Part shown: positions 5,353 to 12,209 of the stretch, one piece after another | How the letters are laid out: every line of letters starts with the position of its first letter | Position numbering within the stretch: the stretch's first letter is position 1 | NCBI GenBank assembly: GCA_029550985.1 | Contig: JAKPGH010000247.1 | Coordinates: forward strand, 1 to 14,384 | Length of the DNA: 14,384 bases | Direction: 5' to 3' | Origin: Bacillota bacterium | GTDB lineage: Bacteria > Bacillota > Clostridia > Oscillospirales > Ruminococcaceae | The notes under the pieces: model-generated | Databases searched by the model: none | What the model saw: only the letters and a program-made list of their open reading frames with translations | What the model was told of the DNA's origin: nothing | Made by a program: the position numbers and the translations under genes

Positions 5353-7428
5353 TTACTCTTCTTCCGCCATCTTCCTGGCGTCTTCCTTCACCGCGTCTTC
5401 CAGGTTGGCGGGAAGCTGCTCGTACCGCTCAAAGGTGAGGGTAAAGCTGCCGCGGCCCTGGGTGACCGAACGCAGGAAGGTGGTAAAGTCGTGCATTTCG
5501 CTCATGGGCACTTCGCCGATAACTTCCTGCATGCCGCCCTCCACGGGGTTCATGCCCAGCACGCGGCCCCGGCGCTTGTTCAGTTCACCCATGACGTCGC
5601 CGGTGTTGGCGTCGGGAACGATGACCTTCAGGCTGCCGATGGGTTCCAGCAGCACAGGGCTGGCCTGGGTCATGCCCGCCTTGTAGGCCAAAGCGGCGGC
5701 GGTTTTAAACGCCATTTCGGAGGAGTCCACCGGGTGGTAGGAGCCGTCCACCAAAGTGGCCTTCAGGCCCACCACGGGGTATCCGGCAATGACGCCTTTT
5801 TTGATGCATTCCTGCAGGCCCTTTTCCACCGCGGGGAAGTAGTTCTTGGGCACCGCGCCGCCAAAGACGTTGGTTTCAAAAATCAGTTCTTCGCCGTCAT
5901 GAGGCTCGAACTCAATCCAGACATGGCCGTACTGTCCGTGGCCGCCGGTTTGCTTCTTGTGCTTGCCCTCCACCTTTACCTTCTTACGGATGGTCTCGCG
6001 GTAAGGCACTCTGGGAGGAATCAAATCGATTTCCACGCCGAACTTGGATTTCAGCTTGGAAACCACAATGTCCAAATGCTGCTCGCCCAGGCCGGAGATG
6101 ATCTGCTGCTTGGTCTCCGCATTCTGCTCGAAAGACAGGGAAGGGTCTTCTTCAATCAGACGGGCAATGCCGCCGGCCACCTTGCCCTCGTCGCCCTTTT
6201 TCTTGACTTTGACCGCCATGGACAGGGTGGCGTGCGGGAACTGAATCTTCTCAAAGGACACCACCCGCTTGGGGTCGCAGAGGCTGTCGCCGGTGACGGT
6301 TTCGCTCAGCTTGGTGATGGCGCCGATGTCACCGGCGGTGAGGAAGGCGGTTTCCTCCTGCTTTTTGCCCTTGACATAGATAATCTTGCCCAAACGCTCC
6401 GGCTGGCCGGTGCGGGAGTTGATGGGGGCAAAATCGCCGGAAAGCTTTCCGGCCACCACTTTGACGTAGCTTAATTTGCCCACGAAGGGGTCGGCCACGG
6501 TTTTGAAGACAAAGGCCGCCAAGGGAGCTTCGTCGGTGCAGGCAATTTCCACCGGCTCGCCCTTCTCGTTTTCCGCAACCTCTCCGGCGCTTTCGTAGGC
6601 GGAGGGGAGGTGGTCCACCATGGCGTCCAGCAGCATGTCGATGCCTTCCAGGGTGACGGAGGAGCCGCAGAGCACCGGCGTGATGGAGCCGCTTTTTACA
6701 CCCTTGTGAATGCCGGAAATAATTTCATCCCGGGTAAACTCCTCGCCGGAGAAGTATTTTTCAAACAGAGCCTCGTCGGTTTCGGCCACCGCTTCGGAAA
6801 TGGCGTTCCGCAGCCCGTCCAGCCGGTGGGCGAAGTCGGGCATGGCGGTTTCCTTCGGGTTGCCCTTGCCGTCGTAGGCGTAGGCTTTGTTTTCCACCAG
6901 GTTGATGTAGCATTCCGCCTTATCCCCGTTGACAAAGGGGACCACCAGAGGGCAAACGGAAGGGCCGAACTTGGTTTTGAGCTCTTCCAGCACTTTATAG
7001 AAATCGGCATGTTCCACGTCCATCTTGTTGACAAAGAACATCCGGGCCTTTTTCATTTTACCGGCTAGTTCGTAGGCTTTTTCGGTTCCTACCTCTACGC
7101 CGTCCTTGGCGGAAAGGGCGATGACTACGCTCTCCGCCGCCCGGACACCCTCGTACATGCCGCCAGCAAAGTCAAACAGTCCGGGAGTGTCAATGAGGTT
7201 GATCTTGACGGAGCCCCATGTAAAGGGATACATGGCAGAGGATACGGATACCTGCCGCTTAATTTCCTCCGGGTCAAAATCAAGAGCCGTATTGCCGTCG
7301 GCTATTTTGCCCAGACGGTCGATCTCCCCGGCCTTAAACAGCAGCGCCTCAGCCAAAGATGTCTTGCCGCTTCCCCCGTGGCCGGCAAGTGCAATATTTC
7401 GTATTTTCCCCGCTAGATATTGCCTCAT
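5353..7428 (-). CDS. EF-G paralogue (EF-G2-like translational GTPase)
   Basis: This is a five-domain translational GTPase of 691 residues. In the G domain, G1 is GHGGSGKT (16-23), G3 is DTPG (80-83) and G4 is NKMD (134-137). Domain IV carries KKQTGGHGQYG (491-501) and GSYHPVDSSEMAF, and a domain V is present. It is not the canonical EF-G: the DTPGH motif reads DTPGL, so the catalytic histidine is Leu84, and the switch I threonine position is Ser61. The Thermus EF-G2 protein, as I remember it, also lacks this histidine, so subfamily membership is the simplest reading. The ATG at 7428 follows AAAGGAG by 7 bases; an in-frame ATG at 7530 would add 34 residues unlike the family. The gene is monocistronic with its own promoter and terminator. 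Its cellular role is unresolved. Confidence 0.9.
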   Translation of the reverse strand: MRQYLAGKIRNIALAGHGGSGKTSLAEALLFKAGEIDRLGKIADGNTALDFDPEEIKRQVSVSSAMYPFTWGSVKINLIDTPGLFDFAGGMYEGVRAAESVVIALSAKDGVEVGTEKAYELAGKMKKARMFFVNKMDVEHADFYKVLEELKTKFGPSVCPLVVPFVNGDKAECYINLVENKAYAYDGKGNPKETAMPDFAHRLDGLRNAISEAVAETDEALFEKYFSGEEFTRDEIISGIHKGVKSGSITPVLCGSSVTLEGIDMLLDAMVDHLPSAYESAGEVAENEKGEPVEIACTDEAPLAAFVFKTVADPFVGKLSYVKVVAGKLSGDFAPINSRTGQPERLGKIIYVKGKKQEETAFLTAGDIGAITKLSETVTGDSLCDPKRVVSFEKIQFPHATLSMAVKVKKKGDEGKVAGGIARLIEEDPSLSFEQNAETKQQIISGLGEQHLDIVVSKLKSKFGVEIDLIPPRVPYRETIRKKVKVEGKHKKQTGGHGQYGHVWIEFEPHDGEELIFETNVFGGAVPKNYFPAVEKGLQECIKKGVIAGYPVVGLKATLVDGSYHPVDSSEMAFKTAAALAYKAGMTQASPVLLEPIGSLKVIVPDANTGDVMGELNKRRGRVLGMNPVEGGMQEVIGEVPMSEMHDFTTFLRSVTQGRGSFTLTFERYEQLPANLEDAVKEDARKMAEEE

Positions 7429-7458
7429 GTTATTGCTCCTTTCAACTATGGCCAGCAA

Positions 7459-7476
7459 GTGCGCCTGCCAGCGCAC
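7459..7476 (-). promoter_or_regulatory. Hairpin in the 5' leader of the EF-G-like gene
   Basis: The roughly 100-base untranslated leader contains a perfect 6-bp hairpin, GTGCGC / GCGCAC with a 6-base loop, about 20 bases before the ribosome site. No T-run follows, so it is not a terminator. Influence on translation or mRNA stability is possible but not shown. Confidence 0.4.
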
Positions 7477-7537
7477 CCAGCGTACCATCAAAATAATGGG
7501 AGGGGCCATGGGCTGTCCCAACCCGGTCATGTTTTAA

Positions 7538-7566
7538 ATTATATCAATATCGTGATAAAGATACAA
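7538..7566 (-). promoter_or_regulatory. Promoter of the EF-G-like gene
   Basis: The -35 TTGTAT (7566-7561, 3 of 6), a 17-base spacer and a perfect extended -10 TGATATAAT (7546-7538) point leftwards. Expected start is near 7531, giving a leader of about 100 bases. A 5-bp inverted repeat, TATCA-N6-TGATA (7542-7557), overlaps the -10 and spacer and could be an operator. Confidence 0.6.
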
Positions 7567-7616
7567 GCCAAAAATGAGCAAAAACAGGTAATTTTAACGC
7601 ATTCGTTTGAAAAATC

Positions 7617-7646
7617 TTGATAATATTTTTATAGATTTCCTATAAT
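7617..7646 (+). promoter_or_regulatory. Orphan plus-strand promoter
   Basis: TTGATA (7617-7622, 5 of 6) and a perfect TATAAT (7641-7646) are separated by 18 bases. No plus-strand gene follows. Transcription would run into the hairpin at 7742-7777, which lacks a T-run on this strand, and then antisense into the membrane-anchored protein gene. It may be fortuitous in this AT-rich gap. Confidence 0.4.
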
Positions 7647-7684
7647 TTTGCTTATTTCTCCCTTCTCGGCCGGTGTGGATGGTA

Positions 7685-7708
7685 AAGTATGCATCAATAT
7701 TCATACTT
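7685..7708. repeat. Inverted repeat in the intergenic gap
   Basis: AAGTATG (7685-7691) and CATACTT (7702-7708) are perfectly complementary with a 10-base gap. It lies between the orphan plus-strand promoter and the proBA operon terminator. It could be a hairpin in the transcript from that promoter or a protein binding site. Confidence 0.4.
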
Positions 7709-7735
7709 ATTCATTCATCTCCCGGTTTTCCCAAT

Positions 7736-7777
7736 AAAAAAGCCTTTGGAACGCCGCGGGCGCGGCTTTCCAAAGGC
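7736..7777 (-). terminator. Intrinsic terminator of the proBA operon
   Basis: On the minus strand, a 10-bp outer stem, GCCTTTGGAA / TTCCAAAGGC, encloses a further GC-rich stem and is followed directly by a run of six T (7741-7736). It lies just past the stop of the membrane-anchored protein gene and is the only terminator seen downstream of proB and proA on this strand. Confidence 0.9.
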
Positions 7778-7797
7778 AAATGGGTACTCTGTATATT

Positions 7798-8499
7798 TCA
7801 GGAGGCGTTGGGCAGAGCAGCGTGAGTCTGGCCTTCCCCGCTGACGTCGTCCCGCACCGCCACCACCTGGTAGGTGTCTCCCGCCTTTTTCATGACGTAA
7901 ATCATGTATTTTTCCGGCTCGGGGTTTTCCCGGTCTCCCTGCAGGTTGACGGTATAGGCACCGGTGGGGGGGACGTACCCCACCCGGACCAGGTAATACT
8001 CTCCGCTTTTTTCGATGCTCTCCACCCGGGGCGAGTAGACATAAAGCTGGATGCTGATGGGAACGCTGTAGGTTTGCTTTTCCGCGTCGTAGAAGTAGGT
8101 GTTTTCGTACTCGCCGAAGGTTTTGTGCTCCAGCTTCACTTCTGGGCCAAAGAGCCTGGCGGCGGCCACGTCCAGGTCGGAGGCGGGCACCAGCATTTCC
8201 TGATTTTCGTCGATGCGGTAAACCTGGCCTTTGGCGTCCAGCAGGGCGGACCACATGCAGATGTAGAGCATCTGGGTTTTGTCGATGTCGGTGGCCCGTT
8301 CAAAGGGCACGGTATCGAACATCACCAGGGGCCGCACGATGTCCTCCAGTTTGGTCTTCTCCCGGGAATTGTCCAGCACCCGCCCGGTGAGGTAGATGCT
8401 GCCGATCACCACGCAGGCCAGTCCAATCAATGCCAGCAGCAGAAACAGTCCGCCGATGGGGGCTGCGTATCTGCGTCTTTTTGATTTTGCAGCAGACAT
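7798..8499 (-). CDS. Unrecognised membrane-anchored protein, 233 residues
   Basis: I do not recognise the family. The protein begins MSAAKSKRRRYAAPIGG. A basic cytoplasmic tail is followed by one membrane helix (about residues 15-37, GGLFLLLALIGLACVVIGSI), then about 195 residues that should lie outside the cell. The outer part is rich in Tyr, Val and charged residues, with likely beta strands such as YSVPISIQLYVYSP and EYYLVRVGYVPP. No lipobox, LPXTG or catalytic motif is visible. The ATG at 8499 was chosen because GGAG lies seven bases upstream; the ATG at 8505 is too close to it. It lies 69 bases after proA and ends just before the operon terminator, so it is probably co-transcribed with proBA. 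No link to proline is evident. Confidence 0.75.
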   Translation of the reverse strand: MSAAKSKRRRYAAPIGGLFLLLALIGLACVVIGSIYLTGRVLDNSREKTKLEDIVRPLVMFDTVPFERATDIDKTQMLYICMWSALLDAKGQVYRIDENQEMLVPASDLDVAAARLFGPEVKLEHKTFGEYENTYFYDAEKQTYSVPISIQLYVYSPRVESIEKSGEYYLVRVGYVPPTGAYTVNLQGDRENPEPEKYMIYVMKKAGDTYQVVAVRDDVSGEGQTHAALPNAS

Positions 8500-8568
8500 T
8501 TCCATTCTCCGTTCTCTGCTTATAAATTGCCGGGGATAAGCAGTTCCCTGTATCACAGTATTGCCACA

Positions 8569-9816
8569 TCAACGGATTTGCCCGTTGCCGCTTATGATGT
8601 ATTTGTAGCTGACCAGCTCCCGCAACCCCATGGGGCCCCGGGCGTGGAGCTTTTGGGTGGAAATGCCGATTTCCGCCCCCAGGCCGAACTCGCCGCCGTC
8701 GGTAAAGCGGGTGGAGGCGTTGACATACACCGCCGCGCTGTCCACCATGGAGGTGAACTTTCGGCTGTTTTCCAGATTGTTGGTGATGATAACCTCTGAA
8801 TGGTGGGAGGAGTACCGGGCGATGTGGGCAATGGCCTCGTCCACGTCGGCCACCACCTTCACCGCCAGGATGTAGTCCAGGAATTCGGTGTAATAGTCCT
8901 CCTCGGTGGCGGGAACAACGCGATCCCCCAGAATCTCCCGGGTTTTGGGACAGCCTCTCAGCTCCACGTTGTGCTGGTCCAGCCGCGCCTTGACCAGAGG
9001 CAGGAATGTGTTGGCAATCTCCCGATGGACCAGAAGGGTCTCCAGGGCGTTGCAGACGCTGGGCCGCTGGGTTTTGCCGTTTTCCACGATGCGGACCGCC
9101 ATCTCCAGGTCGGCGCTTTGGTCCACAAAGGCGTGGCAGTTGCCCACTCCCGTTTCAATGACCGGGACGGTGGCGTTCTGCACCACCGCCTGAATGAGGC
9201 CAGCTCCTCCCCGGGGGATGAGGACGTCCACGTACTGGTTGAGCTTCATCAGAGCCGTGGCGGTCTCCCGGGAAGTATCCTCCACCAGCAGCACCGCGTC
9301 GGCGGGCACGGCGGTGCCGGCCAGGGCCTGCTGCATCACCTGAGTCAGGACAAGGTTGGAGTGGATGGCCTCTTTGCCACCCCGCAAAATGCAGGCGTTT
9401 CCGCTTTTCAGGCAAAGGGCGGCACAGTCCACCGTCACGTTGGGGCGCGACTCAAAGATAATCCCCACCACCCCCAGCGGCACCGTCACTTTGGTGATGG
9501 AAATGCCGTTGGGCCGGCGGCCGCCCTCCAGCACCAGGCCAACCGGGTCGGGCAGGGAAACCAGCTCCCGGACGGCGTTGGCGATGCCGTCAATTCGCTC
9601 ACGGCTTAAGCGCAGGCGGTCCTGCATGGCCTTGGACATACCGTTTGCCTGGGCGGCGTCCAAATCCTTCTGGTTGGCCTTAAGAATCTGCGAAACGTTT
9701 GCCTGCAAAGCGTCGGCAATGGCCAACAGGGCTGCATCCTTTTCCGCCGACGAACATTGGGAAAGGGCGGCGGCTGCCTGTTTGGCCCGAATGCCCAGTG
9801 CGGTTAAATCGTACAT
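8569..9816 (-). CDS. proA: Gamma-glutamyl phosphate reductase (proline synthesis, step 2)
   Basis: This is the NADPH-dependent reductase that turns gamma-glutamyl phosphate into glutamate-5-semialdehyde in the cytoplasm. Its 415 residues match the family length. Diagnostic segments are PLGVVGIIFESRPNVTVD (113-130), LRGGKEA (144-150), LIPRGGAGL (199-207), the catalytic Cys255 in RPSVCNALETLLVH, and the C-terminal ASTRFTDGGEFGLGAEIGIS. The unstable product passes from ProB to ProA, which fits the adjacent genes (56-base gap). The ribosome site is AAAGGA, nine bases before the ATG, with GGAG a little further upstream. No truncation or missing key residue is seen. Confidence 0.97.
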   Translation of the reverse strand: MYDLTALGIRAKQAAAALSQCSSAEKDAALLAIADALQANVSQILKANQKDLDAAQANGMSKAMQDRLRLSRERIDGIANAVRELVSLPDPVGLVLEGGRRPNGISITKVTVPLGVVGIIFESRPNVTVDCAALCLKSGNACILRGGKEAIHSNLVLTQVMQQALAGTAVPADAVLLVEDTSRETATALMKLNQYVDVLIPRGGAGLIQAVVQNATVPVIETGVGNCHAFVDQSADLEMAVRIVENGKTQRPSVCNALETLLVHREIANTFLPLVKARLDQHNVELRGCPKTREILGDRVVPATEEDYYTEFLDYILAVKVVADVDEAIAHIARYSSHHSEVIITNNLENSRKFTSMVDSAAVYVNASTRFTDGGEFGLGAEIGISTQKLHARGPMGLRELVSYKYIISGNGQIR

Positions 9817-9872
9817 TCAGCCCATTCCTTTCTCCTACCAAACTTTATGTAGGTCATTCCTCTATGGTTCTT

Positions 9873-10685
9873 CTAGTCGGCTTTCGGTGCGCAGGCGGCT
9901 TTGAATACCGTCCCCACCGATTTGCCTTCAAACAAGTCGTAAAGAAGCTCCGGTTTTTCGCCGTTGATGATGGCCATGTCGATGCCGGCGGCGGTGGCAA
10001 TCTGAGCGGCATGGATTTTGGTGACCATCCCTCCGGTGCCCCGATTGGAACCCACCCCCGACGCGATAGACCGGATGTAGTCGTCTATGGTCTCCACCAC
10101 CGGAATTAAGGCGGCGGTGGGGTCTTTGCGGGGGTCGGAGGTGTAAAGCCCGTCAATGTCGGAAAGGAGCACCAGAACATCCGCCTGCACCAAAGTGGCT
10201 ACCACGGCGGAAAGGGTGTCGTTGTCCCCAAAGTTTTCCCCTTCCAGCTCGTCGGTGGCCACCGAGTCGTTTTCGTTGACAATGGGGATAACGCCCATTT
10301 CAAACAATTGCTCAAAGGTGTTGACGGCGTTGCGCCGCAGGATGGGGTTTTCGGTGACGTCCCGGGTCAGCAGCATCTGGCCCACAATGTGATTGTATCG
10401 GGTAAAGCTCTGGTCGTAGAGGTACATCAGCTCGCACTGGCCCACAGCGGCGGCAGCCTGACGCTCCGGCGTGGTGGCGGGGCGCTCTTTGAGGCGCAGC
10501 TTGCCCTTGCCCACTCCGATGGCTCCCGAGGTGACCAGCACAATTTCCTTGCCGGAGTTTTTCAGGTCCGAAAGGACTTCAACCAATCGCTCCAATCTGC
10601 GTATATTGATAAGGCCCGTATCGTAAGTCAGAGTGGAAGTGCCCACCTTGACCACGACGCGGCGCGCTTGCTGAAAGGTTTCCAT
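9873..10685 (-). CDS. proB: Glutamate 5-kinase (proline synthesis, step 1), short form without PUA domain
   Basis: This kinase uses ATP to phosphorylate the gamma carboxylate of glutamate, the committed and usually proline-inhibited step. It has 270 residues of the amino-acid kinase fold: VVKVGTSTL (11-19) with Lys13, the VTSGAIGVG loop (51-59), then IPIVNENDSVATDE, LLSDIDGLYTSDP and the GTGGMVTKIHAAQIA segment. The C-terminal PUA domain of the roughly 367-residue E. coli enzyme is absent, which is common in other lineages. GGGAGTGA lies six bases before the ATG. It is the first gene of proB-proA-(membrane protein). I see no T-box between promoter and start. Confidence 0.96.
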   Translation of the reverse strand: METFQQARRVVVKVGTSTLTYDTGLINIRRLERLVEVLSDLKNSGKEIVLVTSGAIGVGKGKLRLKERPATTPERQAAAAVGQCELMYLYDQSFTRYNHIVGQMLLTRDVTENPILRRNAVNTFEQLFEMGVIPIVNENDSVATDELEGENFGDNDTLSAVVATLVQADVLVLLSDIDGLYTSDPRKDPTAALIPVVETIDDYIRSIASGVGSNRGTGGMVTKIHAAQIATAAGIDMAIINGEKPELLYDLFEGKSVGTVFKAACAPKAD

Positions 10686-10739
10686 TACCGCTCACTCCCA
10701 TGTCCGGTCCGTTTTTTCGGCCAAATTTTATGCTTCTCT

Positions 10740-10768
10740 ATTGTATCAGAAATCCCTGGTTTTCACAA
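10740..10768 (-). promoter_or_regulatory. Promoter of the proBA operon
   Basis: TTGTGA (10768-10763, 4 of 6), a 17-base spacer and the extended -10 TGATACAAT (10748-10740). The start is expected near 10733, leaving a leader of about 50 bases. That is too short for a T-box, so control of proline synthesis here is probably by enzyme feedback or a repressor. Confidence 0.65.
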
Positions 10769-10821
10769 GCGGAAGGGGCTTCCTCCTTCTCCCATTCTCA
10801 AAAAAACGGAACGCGGAAACG

Positions 10822-10850
10822 TTGCATGACCTCGCCCTTTTGGTTATGAT
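10822..10850 (+). promoter_or_regulatory. Possible upstream promoter of the speD leader
   Basis: TTGCAT (10822-10827, 3 of 6), a 17-base spacer and TATGAT (10845-10850, 5 of 6). It lies 92 bases upstream of the much stronger promoter at 10914-10942. Its -10 overlaps the first copy of a 13-base near-repeat that recurs 100 bases later. Confidence 0.4.
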
Positions 10851-10959
10851 AGTATGGAACAAATTGAACACATGGAAGGCCGAAATTTGTCAACAAAAAC
10901 CGCAGCTTATGGATTGACATCACCAATAGGCTATGCTATACTAATTTGACAGTATGGAA
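10847..10959 (+). repeat. Direct near-repeat spaced exactly 100 bases apart
   Basis: The 13-mer at 10847-10859 and that at 10947-10959 match at 12 of 13 positions (TGA[T/C]AGTATGGAA). One copy overlaps the -10 of the weak promoter and the other covers the predicted start site of the strong promoter. A shared regulator site is possible; chance is not excluded. Confidence 0.5.
10914..10942 (+). promoter_or_regulatory. Strong promoter of the speD leader RNA
   Basis: Perfect -35 TTGACA (10914-10919), a 17-base spacer, and -10 TATACT (10937-10942) extended by TG at the right position. This is close to the ideal sigma-A promoter. The predicted start is near 10949. No coding region begins within 470 bases, so the first product is a long untranslated RNA. 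Confidence 0.85.
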
Positions 10960-11342
10960 ACAGGGACAAACAGCTTTCCATGCAAATATTTTTCTGACCA
11001 CTTTCTTCTTTTTCCTCCCTTTGCCTCTTGAGAAGAAAGTCAAGGCCATGCGGACAGCCGGGTCAAATGCCGAATTGGCAATTGGTTGCCTTATTGATTG
11101 AGTGAAACACTCGAATTTTATAAGTTGGTTACTTATAACCAGTGTGCGCGGCACACCAAAACTTGTGAAACGGTCAATAAGAGTACTAAGAGTAAAAATG
11201 TTTGCTTGGATAGACTCTGAGATCCCGTGTCTGCATTGTGAATGAAACAAAGCGGTATCCTTTTGCCGCTTTCGCAATAAACAAAGTCAGCAAAACACAA
11301 GTCTTGGTGCAGCCCCGCTGCATTGCCTTGTGTTTTTTTATT
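10949..11342 (+). ncRNA. Long structured leader or non-coding RNA upstream of speD (about 390 nt)
   Basis: The stretch lies between a near-ideal promoter and a strong intrinsic terminator, with no credible coding region. Visible hairpins: 10952-10983 (9 bp with one wobble), 11000-11040 (10 bp), 11077-11090 (5 bp), 11100-11112 (5 bp), 11118-11138 (7 bp), 11142-11156 (6 bp) and 11249-11272 (7 bp). A long-range helix pairs 11154-11167 with 11296-11309 (13 of 14 positions, one A-C mismatch). Its 3' strand is the 5' arm of the terminator, so the two folds exclude each other. No promoter is visible between the terminator and speD. A terminator/antiterminator leader controlling speD fits best; a separate non-coding RNA is the alternative. 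I recognise none of RNase P RNA, tmRNA, SRP RNA, S-box or T-box. Confidence 0.6.
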
Positions 11343-11345
11343 TTT
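11292..11345 (+). terminator. Terminator 1 in the speD leader (competes with the long-range helix)
   Basis: AAAACACAAG (11292-11301) pairs with CTTGTGTTTT (11327-11336). An inner perfect stem TGCAGC / GCTGCA (11308-11322) closes a CCC loop. The T-rich tract runs to 11345. It ends about 77 bases before the speD ATG, so transcripts must read through it, or start elsewhere, to express speD. Confidence 0.9.
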
Positions 11346-11360
11346 CCGCGCTGCCCGCCC

Positions 11361-11397
11361 CCGGTTGTGGGTGCCGGCGAACCGGACTTTTATTTTT
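11361..11397 (+). terminator. Possible second terminator before speD
   Basis: CCGGTT (11361-11366) pairs with AACCGG (11380-11385), followed by AC and TTTTATTTTT (11388-11397). With terminator 1 it makes a tandem pair directly upstream of the speD ribosome site. The 13-base loop makes it weaker than the first. Confidence 0.5.
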
Positions 11398-11421
11398 GCT
11401 GGAAAGGCAGGGTGGATGTTG

Positions 11422-12186
11422 ATGTCTGAGAAGATCAAACTCTACGGGTTTAACAACCTGACCAAATCTCTAAGCTTTAATATCTACGACGTTTGCTACG
11501 CCAAAACCGCTCGGGAGCAAAAGGATTACATTGCTTATATCGACGAGCAGTATAACTCCGAGCGGCTCACCAACATCCTCACCAACGTGACGGATATGAT
11601 TGGGGCCAAGGTGCTCAACATTGCCCGGCAGGATTACGAGCCCCAGGGAGCCAGCGTCACCATCCTCATTGCCGAGGAACCCATGATGACCGCTCCCCGC
11701 TCCGAAACCATTCTGGGCCATCTGGACAAAAGCCACGTCACCGTTCACACCTATCCCGAATACCATCCGGAAACCAGCATCGCCACCTTTCGGGTGGATA
11801 TTGATGTGGCCACCTGTGGGGAAATCACCCCTCTTTCCACGCTGGATTACCTCATCGGCAGCTTTGATTCCGACATCATCACCATGGATTACCGGGTCCG
11901 GGGCTTTACCAGGGATGTCGAAGGGCGCAAGCTGTTCAACGACCACAAAATCAACTCCATTCAGGACTACATCGACAAAGCGACGCTGCGCAAGTACGAC
12001 GCGGTGGACATCAACGTGTATCAGGCCAACCTTTTCCACACCAAGATGCTGATTAAGGAAATTGACCTGCAAAATTACCTGTTCAACACCGATGTGTACG
12101 AGCTTCCCCCCAAAGTGCGGCTGGAAATTCACGACAACCTGCGCCGGGAGATGATTGAAATTTTCTCCGGCCGCAACGTGTTTTAG
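11422..12186 (+). CDS. speD: S-adenosylmethionine decarboxylase proenzyme, E. coli-type (class 1A)
   Basis: This enzyme decarboxylates SAM to give the aminopropyl donor for spermidine synthesis. It has 254 residues and is very similar along its whole length to the E. coli enzyme: KLYGFNNLTKSLSFNIYD at the start, LNIARQDYEPQGASVTIL (65-82), and TMDYRVRGFTRDVEG. The self-cleavage site that creates the pyruvoyl cofactor is Lys103-Ser104 in LDKSHVTVHTYPE. It is unlike the roughly 125-residue Bacillus form. The ATG at 11422 was chosen by homology and by GGGTGG six bases upstream; an in-frame ATG at 11323 lies inside the terminator. No speE is next to it. It has no terminator of its own before the next promoter. 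Its leader suggests control by premature termination. Confidence 0.97.
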   Translation: MSEKIKLYGFNNLTKSLSFNIYDVCYAKTAREQKDYIAYIDEQYNSERLTNILTNVTDMIGAKVLNIARQDYEPQGASVTILIAEEPMMTAPRSETILGHLDKSHVTVHTYPEYHPETSIATFRVDIDVATCGEITPLSTLDYLIGSFDSDIITMDYRVRGFTRDVEGRKLFNDHKINSIQDYIDKATLRKYDAVDINVYQANLFHTKMLIKEIDLQNYLFNTDVYELPPKVRLEIHDNLRREMIEIFSGRNVF

Positions 12187-12209
12187 AAGGAACGTCGAAA
12201 GGGCTTTGG

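Noticed and set aside
7428..7530. A 34-residue N-terminal extension of the EF-G-like protein from the ATG at 7530
   Set aside because: No ribosome site there; the ATG at 7428 has AAAGGAG at ideal distance and matches the family start.
11198..11245. A 15-codon frame (starting MFAWIDSE) in the speD leader as a leader peptide
   Set aside because: Very short, weak ribosome site, and no run of codons that would make a regulatory sense.
10936..11277. A 113-residue minus-strand frame in the speD upstream gap, with a basic segment
   Set aside because: It has no ribosome site or promoter, resembles no family, and lies opposite an RNA with strong promoter and terminator on the plus strand.
10949..11342. 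RNase P RNA, tmRNA or SRP RNA as identity of the 390-nt RNA
   Set aside because: None of the conserved cores I know for these (for example the RNase P GAGGAAAGTCC segment or the tmRNA acceptor end) is present.
11238..11429. A 63-residue plus-strand frame before speD
   Set aside because: It runs through both terminator hairpins and lacks a ribosome site.
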